Below, one piece after another: positions 15,121 through 23,300 of a DNA stretch of 23,493 nucleotides (position 1 is the stretch's first letter; every line of letters starts with the position of its first letter). Origin of the DNA: Chloroflexota bacterium (GTDB taxonomy: Bacteria; Chloroflexota; UBA11872; VXNJ01). The position numbers and the translations under genes are program-made. The DNA lies in NCBI GenBank assembly GCA_026708165.1, contig JAPOVO010000199.1, forward strand, positions 1 to 23,493, read 5' to 3'. The notes beneath the pieces are model-generated. The model ran no database searches. It was given only the letters and a program-made list of their open reading frames with translations, and was not told the DNA's origin.

Positions 15121-15181
15121 CCCGCCGGCGTCTGCACACCTGAAGCCAGCGCCCGATAACATGCTAGCTTCAGACGGCGGG
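15121..15181. terminator. Candidate bidirectional terminator hairpin
   Basis: The 67-base gap between the convergent permease and hydrolase genes holds overlapping inverted repeats. CCCGCC plus GTCTG (15121-15134) can pair with CAGACGGCGGG (15171-15181), and CTGAAGC (15140-15146) can pair with GCTTCAG (15167-15173). The two cannot fully form together. No U-tract follows on either strand, so the role is inferred from position. Confidence 0.35.
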
Positions 15182-15183
15182 CG

Positions 15184-16089
15184 TCAACTCCCAGTCAGCT
15201 CAAGAAACTCGCGCACCGCCGCGGCACACTCCTCCGGTTTTTCCAGCGGAAGAAAGTGCGTCGCTTCGGGCAAGAAGTCGTAATCCACGATCAAAACATC
15301 ACTGAGATCGAACGTTGGAAGGTACGAGTACGGCAACGTGGGGTCGGCCCCAATGACTTTGACCGGGCAATAGATTGCTTCAAAGTCCACCAGCACGGCA
15401 AACGCGCTGGCGTAATCGATGATCTGCGCTTCATATTCGCGAGGGCACCGAAGCTCATAACCTTCCCCTCCGGTGTCTGGTCGAAGCGTTGTCCTCGCCA
15501 CAAGTTCAAAAACCCCAGGAACGGCACGATAGTAAGCCGGGATATAACTCAGGAGATCGGCAAACTGCTCTCTGGTTTCAAATCGGGGCGTGCGTCGCCG
15601 GGCCATCGCGGCCGTTCGCAGTGCTGCGGCGTCGAACTCTTCGTAGCTGGCGCCAGGCCTACACAGTGGTGGGTCAAACAGAACGAGCGCTGAGAATTCG
15701 CTGCCTTTGGTGGGAGACAAGAGCGTTGTAAGCGCCGAAACCGAATGAAATACGCCTGCTTTGGGTTTCTCACCGTAATGGCGATCGATCGCGTCGAGAA
15801 TACGGTCGTGATCGCGAACTAGTGTCGGAATATTGTGCCTTTGTAGATTGCCGGCAGTATTCCATCCATGGTTCCTGAGGTCGTAGATGACCAGGTCGAA
15901 ATCGTCGACCAGGAGCGACCAGAACGGGTAATAGAGATCGATCGCCAGCCCATTGCCGTGGCTCAGGACGAGCCGTGGCCCCTCAGGATTCCCATGACGC
16001 CGCAGAATGACGATGGTGTCATCGTCCACCCGGGCCTCATAAGTGGAGAGCGGTTCGGGTATCTCCCATACGGTTTCTGAAGTCGTCAA
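15184..16089 (-). CDS. Alpha/beta-hydrolase, candidate off-loading thioesterase/esterase
   Basis: The product is 301 residues with an alpha/beta-hydrolase fold. VLSHGNGLAIDLYYPF holds the HG oxyanion motif, VIYDLRNHGWN follows, and the nucleophile elbow is VFHSVSALTTLL. The usual G-x-S-x-G is thus F-H-S-V-S, with the Ser kept but both glycines replaced. The catalytic His is probably in EATHFLPLEKPEE near the end. The start is TTG, the only start codon in a frame that opens at 16110, with GGAAAG about 10 bases upstream. It is the last gene of the PKS operon, 62 bases after the PPTase, so hydrolytic release or editing of the acyl chain is the likely job. The unusual elbow makes the activity uncertain. 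Confidence 0.8.
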   Translation of the reverse strand: MTTSETVWEIPEPLSTYEARVDDDTIVILRRHGNPEGPRLVLSHGNGLAIDLYYPFWSLLVDDFDLVIYDLRNHGWNTAGNLQRHNIPTLVRDHDRILDAIDRHYGEKPKAGVFHSVSALTTLLSPTKGSEFSALVLFDPPLCRPGASYEEFDAAALRTAAMARRRTPRFETREQFADLLSYIPAYYRAVPGVFELVARTTLRPDTGGEGYELRCPREYEAQIIDYASAFAVLVDFEAIYCPVKVIGADPTLPYSYLPTFDLSDVLIVDYDFLPEATHFLPLEKPEECAAAVREFLELTGS

Positions 16090-16151
16090 GCGGCTGGTCT
16101 TTCCGTAGAGTTATCTTCCAGTTTCGGGAAGTCGTGTAGATTCAGCGGCCC

Positions 16152-16862
16152 CTAAAACTGTTCGTGAGCGATAGCGGCCGCGAAACGGTCGTTGCCGAGG
16201 TTTTCCAGCCGCCATCTTACCGATGGCATCTCCGGAAACCGAAACGTACTCGTCACTACGCCGCGGCGCATGGCTAGCGGTACCTCAAATCCGGACACGT
16301 CCAGCGAAAACCCCTTGCCCAGCGCCTTGATTAACGCTTCCTTGATAGTCCATAGGCTAAAGAACAGGTGAACCTTATCGCAGCCGCTCTTCAGCGCAAG
16401 CTCGGATTGTTCGCCCAGACTAAGCACACTCGTGACCAGCACATCGAGATCGCGACGGGCGACACGTTCCTCGACGTCCACTCCCAGCCGTCCCTTTGGC
16501 GCGAACGCGACCAGTCCATGCTCGCCGCTGTGACTGACGTTAAAGCTGATGGGATGCCGTCTCCCATTCACCACGGCAAACGGCTTGCCATGGTCGGATG
16601 CGCCGAACTCGAGCCGTTCGTTCTGGCACCCGAGTTGATCGCAGAGTATGGCGCGGAGTGCCGCCCGGCACAGGGCAAACCGGCGTCGAGCGCCTTGATG
16701 CTCGTACCGCCGCCAACGCGCCTTTTCCTCTTCGTTGAGCCACGTCAAGGCGTCGCCCTCGCGCGTCGAATCGGCTTCCAGATCAATGTGTATGACGACA
16801 GCGTCGCCAATCTCTCGGAACGGACGCCACCAGCATCCCGCAGCCGAATCGGCCACTGTCAA
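16152..16862 (-). CDS. Sfp-type 4'-phosphopantetheinyl transferase
   Basis: The product is about 236 residues, normal for the Sfp/Gsp group. It moves 4'-phosphopantetheine from CoA to the Ser of carrier proteins. The family motifs are in order: WLNEEEKARWRRYEHQGARR, FNVSHSGEHGLVAF (P1), LGVDVEE (P2, metal-binding Asp and Glu) and FFSLWTIKEALIKALGKGFS (P3, WxxKEAxxKxxG). The start is uncertain: TTG at 16862 is used here, GTG at 16856 is possible, and no ATG precedes the first motif. The frame is open further upstream to a TGA near the ACP gene. It lies 111 bases after the discrete ACP and would activate that ACP and the ACP in the megasynthase. Confidence 0.93.
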   Translation of the reverse strand: MTVADSAAGCWWRPFREIGDAVVIHIDLEADSTREGDALTWLNEEEKARWRRYEHQGARRRFALCRAALRAILCDQLGCQNERLEFGASDHGKPFAVVNGRRHPISFNVSHSGEHGLVAFAPKGRLGVDVEERVARRDLDVLVTSVLSLGEQSELALKSGCDKVHLFFSLWTIKEALIKALGKGFSLDVSGFEVPLAMRRGVVTSTFRFPEMPSVRWRLENLGNDRFAAAIAHEQF

Positions 16863-16973
16863 GTCGCTAGCTTTGGCGGGGCAAATCCACCGGTCGGCGT
16901 CTCGCCAAACTGTCAGAAAGCCCGATGTTAGCGAGAGCGCCGAACACCCCCAATCCAGGGGCGCTCAGCCAGC

Positions 16974-17210
16974 CTAGGCGTCTAGGTGATCGATCAAGGC
17001 CCGCAAGGTGGGAAGCTTCGCGCAGTCCTCGACGGAAAGGTTGGCGTTGAATTCTTCGTTTACCAGTTTCCCGAATGCAACGACGTCCATGGACGAGACG
17101 CCGGCGTCAGACAGGTTCGAATCCAGGTTAATAGGCTGAGCTATTGGCTGCCCATCGACTTCCAGGTTCTCTTCTACGAGCTGTCGAATGCGATCCTCGG
17201 TTGAACTCAT
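16974..17210 (-). CDS. Discrete acyl carrier protein of the PKS operon
   Basis: The product is a 78-residue, strongly acidic, four-helix carrier protein. The phosphopantetheine Ser lies in SDAGVSSMDVVAFGKLVNEEF: the usual G-x-D-S-L reads G-V-S-S-M, so the Asp before the modified Ser is replaced by Ser. A helix II start with DVVAF, then NANLSVEDCAKLPTLRALIDHL, completes the fold. The start ATG 17210 is preceded by AGGAG at 10 bases; a GTG at 17234 in the same frame would put that site inside the gene. It lies 146 bases after the megasynthase, which ends in KS-AT without its own ACP, so it probably serves as the acceptor carrier for that KS. Confidence 0.93.
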   Translation of the reverse strand: MSSTEDRIRQLVEENLEVDGQPIAQPINLDSNLSDAGVSSMDVVAFGKLVNEEFNANLSVEDCAKLPTLRALIDHLDA

Positions 17211-17220
17211 GAAAACGTTA

Positions 17221-17225
17221 CTCCT
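17221..17225 (-). promoter_or_regulatory. Ribosome binding site deciding the ACP start
   Basis: AGGAG on the minus strand stands 10 bases before ATG 17210 and would be coding if the gene began at GTG 17234, so it supports the 78-residue product. Confidence 0.6.
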
Positions 17226-17285
17226 ACAACCCACGCCAACAGAAAGGGTACCAAGAACGGTAACAAGAGAGGGTTGTTAATTCAA

Positions 17286-17299
17286 CTCCGGACTCGGAG
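17286..17299 (-). other. Small hairpin between PKS and ACP genes
   Basis: CTCCG and CGGAG form a five-base-pair stem with a four-base loop in the 146-base gap between megasynthase and ACP, and an AT-rich stretch follows in the transcript. It could attenuate read-through or be chance. Confidence 0.2.
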
Positions 17300-17356
17300 G
17301 GCGCGCTTCAGAACGTGTTCTTACTCCTGCCGATCAACCCACTAACGACAGTAGCC

Positions 17357-20300
17357 TCAAGCTCGGCGCTTAGGCGCTTCGATCCAGTGACGCCGACGTT
17401 GGAACGGATAGCCCGGCAGCGAAATGCGCCGTCGCATCTCCCCCGCGTACAGCCCCTCGAATGACACTTCCAGCCCCGCCTCGTACGCTGCCGCAACGGC
17501 CTCCACAAAGCCCCCGTCAGTCTCTACCATCCCGTCACCGGCTGGCCGCCGCAGGCTCCCCAGCACGACCGGCCCCCCTACAACCTCCCCGCCTGCCGCC
17601 GATTCCGGCCAGTCCGAGGTCACCTTGGGGCCCAGCACCTCGTGCGGGCCTATCTCTATGACCGCGTCAACTCCCATCTCCGCCAGCTTCTCGACGCACC
17701 TGCCAAATGCCACAGGCTCTCGCGCCTGCCGATGCCAATAGGCCGCATCCAAAGTCTCCCCTGACTCAACCACCCCTCCGGTCGCACTGCTCACAAGTGG
17801 CATTGACGGCGCCATGATCGCAACATCGCGAAGGGCCGCTTCCAGACTACCCTCCAGAGTCAGTCCGGGTCCCGGCAGCGCCGACATCAGCGCGCCCCGC
17901 GTCGACGCGAACTGCAGTCCCGCCTCCAGGTCGAACACACCCGCCGCCTGCGCGGCCGCGAGTTCGCCTGAGCCATGCCCCACAACGACGCTCGGCCTAA
18001 TTCCCACGCTCGCCCACAGCGCGGTAACCGCGCACTCCAGCGCATAGATCGCCGGCTGCGCATAGGCCGTGTCGTTCAGGTCTCCAGCCGGCCCGGCCCG
18101 TCCGAACATCACGTCCAGCAATGACGTACCGCGCTCGTTTCGAAACACCTCGTCGCAGCGGTCCAGAACCGCCCGCACCACCGGCTCGCTCTCGTACAGG
18201 GCCTCCCCCATACCGACCCATTCACTACCCTGTCCGGTATAGGCAAACGCCACTTTGCGTGGATGATCAGGCTTCGATTCCACCGCCGACTGATCCAGCG
18301 CTAGCAGACGCTCGCGCAGCGATCCCGTGTCGCGGAACACCACGCCTGCACGATGATCGAAGTGACTCCGTCCCACCCCCGCCGTCCACGCCATGTCCGA
18401 GAGCAACGAATCCGCAGCGCCATTTCCCGAAGCAAGGTCCCCAGAGCACTCATCGAGCCACTCCAGATACTGTTCAGCCAGCTCCCGCAGCGCCTTGGCC
18501 GTCTTCCCCGACAGCGGCAGCAGCCGTTTGGCGCGCGCGCCAAGCGCCTCCTTTGCCACCAATGCACTATCGGCCAGTTCCGGCAGGCAAACCGCGACGG
18601 GCGTCGGGGAACCCGCAGGCCACCCCTGAATGCCATCTCCGGCGGCGTCCTCCGGTGCGCGGTAACCCTCCACAACCAGGTGCGTGTTTGCGCCTGAAAT
18701 ACCAAAAGCATTCAGTCCCGCAAGCGAGCGGCGATTGGGAACGATCGGCCAGTCCATTGCCTCAGTCGTAACCTGCACCGGCAGCCGCTCCCAGTCGATT
18801 TCCGGATTCGGGTTGTGGAAGTTCAAGTGCTTCGGGATCACCCCCTGACTCATCGCCAGAACGGTCTTGATCAAGCCAGCGATCGCCGCAGCACATTCCA
18901 GATGACCTACGTTCGTCTTTACCGAGCCGATCAGCAGCGGGTGTTTCGCCTCTCGGTCTCTGCCATAGACGGCCGCCGTTGCGCTCATCTCAATCGCGTC
19001 ACCCAAGTCCGATCCCGATCCATGCGCCTCCAGGTAGTCCACCTCGGCCGGTTCGACATCTGCCCGCGTCAGCGCCTCCTCCATCGCCCGCTGCTGCGCT
19101 GGTCCGTTTGGCAAAGTGAGGCCCAGGCCCGCTCCGTTCTGGTTCACGGCCGAGCCTCGGACAACGCCCCAGATCCGGTCACCGTCCGCTTCCGCCTCGC
19201 TCAGACGCTTGAGGACTACCATTCCGCAGCCTTCGCTGCGCACGTAACCGTCGGCGGCAGCGTCGAATGACCAGCACTGCCCGCTCAACGAGAGCATCCC
19301 AATTTCCGTGAGGGATCTCGCGACCGGCTGGAAGAGCACGACGTTCACACCCCCCGCCAGAGCCATATCCACCTCGCCCCGTTGCAAAGCCGCAGATGCC
19401 TGATGCACCGCAACCAGCGACGACGCACAGTTCAGATCCAAGGGGACGGCAGGCCCCTCCAGACCCAGCGCGAAGGCGACCCGTCCGACGGCCACGCTTC
19501 CGGCGGTGCCAAATAGACTGTCGTCCCTTCCGTTCGCGGCCATCAGACTCCGGTACTCGCTGCTGCCGACTCCGGCATACACTCCGGTTCGGCTGCCTTT
19601 GAGCCGGTCCGGGGCGATTCCCGCATCCTCAATCGCCTGCCAGCTTGTTTCGAGCAGCAGCCGCTGTTGGGGGTCCATGGTTCGCGCCTCGATCGGCGCA
19701 ATCTTGAAGAACCTCGAATCAAAACGGTCTATTCCGTCGACAAACCCGCCTTTCCGGCCCACGGGATCGTCTGCTGCGGGGTCTCCCGCAACGCCGTTCC
19801 AGGAGCCGGAATCCCGGCGTCCGTCGGTCACCGCGTTCTCGCCCGCTTCCAGCAGACGCCAGAAGGCCGAAAGACCCTCCGCGCCGGGGAATCGGCAAGC
19901 CATGCCGACAATCGCTATTCCGTCCTCCTCAGGCCGAACCCGAGGAGGTTGAACGGGGGCGCGCTGCTCGGAAAGCACCGCTTCCTCGCCAACTCCCCCG
20001 AGCTCTCCGGCCAGAAAACGGGCGAGGCTTACGGCGTCCGGATAGTCGAAGACCACCGTGTTGGGAGCGACGTACTCCCCGGCGAACGCACGGTTCATAC
20101 GGTTTCGCAGCTCCACCGCCATTAGCGAGTCCATACCCAGATCGGAAAACTCCACCGATGGTGAAGGCGTCGTTGGCAATCGCATCACCGCTTGCAGCTC
20201 TCGCTGCAGGAACGCCACGAGCACCTCCTCACGCTCCGTCGCCGACGCAACTCCGAGGCTTGACAGAAGATCGTCCGGCGAATCCGGAGAATCAACGTCG

Positions 20301-23300
20301 TCCGTAGACACGGACAATAGGTCCTCCAATAACGGTGGACGGTCTTGGACGGCCTCCTCGAACACCGACCAGTCCATCGACATCACCACCGACGTTGTGG
20401 TGTCCTGACGCACCAGCCGCTCAAGAGCCTTGATGCCCTGCTGCGGGGTAAACCAGCGGCCACCCAAGGCCGCCCGCCGCTGCTCGATCCGCTCCCGCTG
20501 CTCCGCAGCTTCGCCGATCTCCGACCACGCTCCCCAGGCAATGGCCTGTCCCGGAAGACCGAGAGCCCGGCGGTGACCGGCGAGTTGGTCCAGGAACGCG
20601 TTCGCTGCCGCGTGGTTCGCCTGGCCCGGATTGCCCATGACCCCGACCCGGCTCGAGAAGAGGATGAACATATCCAGATCGCGATCCATGGTCGCGCGGT
20701 GCAGGTGCCAGGCTCCCACGATCTTCGGCCAGAGCACCCGTTCAAAGCTCGTCCATGTCTGATTGGCAAGCGAGGCGTCCGATAACACACCCACGCTGTG
20801 GATGACACCACCGAGCGGCGGCAACTCCGCGTCGATGCGCGCCAGCATCTCGTCGATTGCTGTCGCGTCCGTCACATCTGCAAGCTCGACCTCAACCCTG
20901 ACCCCACGTCCGCGCAGCGCAATGATTGCTTCTTCAGCCTCGGCGTCGGGATCTCTCCGGCCGTTGAGCACAATCGCGCCTGCGCCGTGGTCCGCGAGCC
21001 AGTCGGCCACGGCGCATCCAATGCCGCCGAGGCCCCCGGTTACTAGGTACGTGCGGTCCTGCCGCAACTGACCTCTCATGAGCGGCGGCGGTGTCAGAAC
21101 AATCTTTCCGACGTGCCTGGCTGATCGCATGAACCCCAGCGCCGCTCCCGCCTCGGCCAGCGGCCACCTGCTGTGAATGAGCGGTTCCAGTTCTCCAGTC
21201 GAAAGCCGCTGCATCACCTCTCGCAGCACCTCTCCTACCCAGGCCGGGTCGGTCTTCTTCAGAACATCCAGCTCAAGGATTGCGTAGGCCACGTCTGGAC
21301 GCACCGCCGCCATCTCCTCATGGCTCAGGATGTCCCTTCTGGCCAATTCCACGAACCGGCCTCCCTGTGCGAGGCACGACAGGCTGGCCTCGATGAATCC
21401 TTCGCTCGTGAGGCTGTTAAGAACCACGTCAACGCCTTCGCCGCCCGTGGCTTCGAGGATTTGCTCCCCGAACTTCGTCTCCCGGCTATCGAACACGTGC
21501 TCCACACCCAGCGACCGCAGATATGCCTGTTTCGGGGCGCTCGCCGTCGCGAACACTTCCGCCCCGGCGGCTTGCGCCAGCTGGATTGCCGCCAGTCCAA
21601 CTCCACCCGCGCCGGCGTGAATCAGTACTCGGTCGCCAGCCTCAAGCCCCGAGTATTCGTAAGAGAGCGCGGCCGACACGAATGCGCTCGGAACCGTAGC
21701 CAGCGCCGACACGGACATATCTGGCGGCGCTGGCGCCACCAATTCCTCTCGCGTGACCATTTCCGGCGCGAACGCGCCAAACCCCAGTCCAACCACCCGA
21801 TCGCCGATGGAGACGGTTGCGACGTCGGATCCTGTGTCCAGGACGCGTCCGCACATCTCCCGGCCCAGATTTCCCTCCTCAATAAAGCCGAGCGACCGGA
21901 ACACGTCCCAGAAGTTGAGTCCGGTAGCCTCGACCGAAACGCGAACTTCCTTTGGCTCAAGGGAACGCGCGGGGAGCGGCTTGACCTCTGGACTGTCGAA
22001 CACGCCACTCCGGTTCGGGGCCAGAACCCAGTCCGACTCCTCTGGTAAGACCAGCCGCTCGCCTGCGGCGTTGGGCCGAACCAAGCGTGCCGAGAGTCGG
22101 CGGCCGCGATACGCGATGTGGTTCTCCTGGTCGGGATACAACAGCTCATTCAAGAGGTCTGGCGGTAGGCCCGACGTGCCGGGATCTAGATCAAGCATTC
22201 GCGGCTGCAGATGGACCGCCTCCAAAGCCACCACCTTGCCCAGGCCCCAAAGGACCGCGCCCGCAAGCTGCCCACTCTGTTCACGCTCGAGCACCTGCGC
22301 CCCACGCGTGACAAACCACACACCTTTTTCCGGCACCACATCGGATTCGGCCAGTCCCTGCACCATGGCCAGCGCGCTCGCGCCCACTTGTTTCACATCG
22401 CCGGCTATTTCGTCGGTTGTCGCTTGCGTCCCGTGACCGTTCAGCGCAGCGAGATGGACAACGCCGCTAAACGGCACATCCCCCGGCAGGTCCTCAAGCA
22501 GCGATTTCCAAGACTCGCGACTTTCCGGATCTACAGCGGTTTCGAGAACTACAGGACCAACAGCGGCTGAGACGCCGTTTTCCGGCGCCTCTCGGCTCGC
22601 CAATACGACCGTCTGGTTCCGCGCCGCCAACGCCGTTGCCAGTTCCTCCGCCACACCGCCGTGGTCCGCAGTTAGAACCCACACGCCTGGAGGCTCAGCT
22701 ACCTGCGCCGGCCCCTGGGCTACGATCACGCCTTTATCCAGCATTTCATGCGTGAACGACTCGTCCACCCCCAAGACTTCGACGCTCTCGAAACCAGCGT
22801 CACCGAGGGCTTGACTCCAAACCGCGGGGCCGGCCAGAGCGTGGTGCGGGCGGTAGTCGTCGGCGAACCGCCACCATCCGTCCAACTGGCCGAAGGTGAG
22901 GTCCATCCAACCCAGGCCCCGCAGGTTTTCGAGCGCCACCAAGTGACCGGACGGTGCGAGCAGCTCCCGACAATGCGCCAGCGTCTCCTCCAGATAGCGC
23001 GTCGCGTGCAGCACGTTGGACGCAATCATCAGGTCATAGCTGTGGGAATCAAAGCCCTGCTTAACGGGGTCCCTCTCGATATCCAGCGGGCGGTAGTCGA
23101 TGCCGTCGCTGCCGAACCGCGCCTCCGCCTCGGCAAAGAAGCCTGCGGAGATGTCCGTGTATACGTAGTCGAATTGCCCATCGGGAAGCTCCGGCAGCAC
23201 CGAGGCCGTTGCCGATCCCGTCCCCGCCCCGACCTCGATCACCCTGAGTCGCCGTCCTTCGGGCAGGTCGGCTAGCAGCGCCTGGACCGCCTCGGCCAGC

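Noticed and set aside
21173..22048. A 291-codon plus-strand frame inside the PKS gene
   Set aside because: It is antisense to the ER domain, whose motifs are intact, and its product has no recognisable fold.
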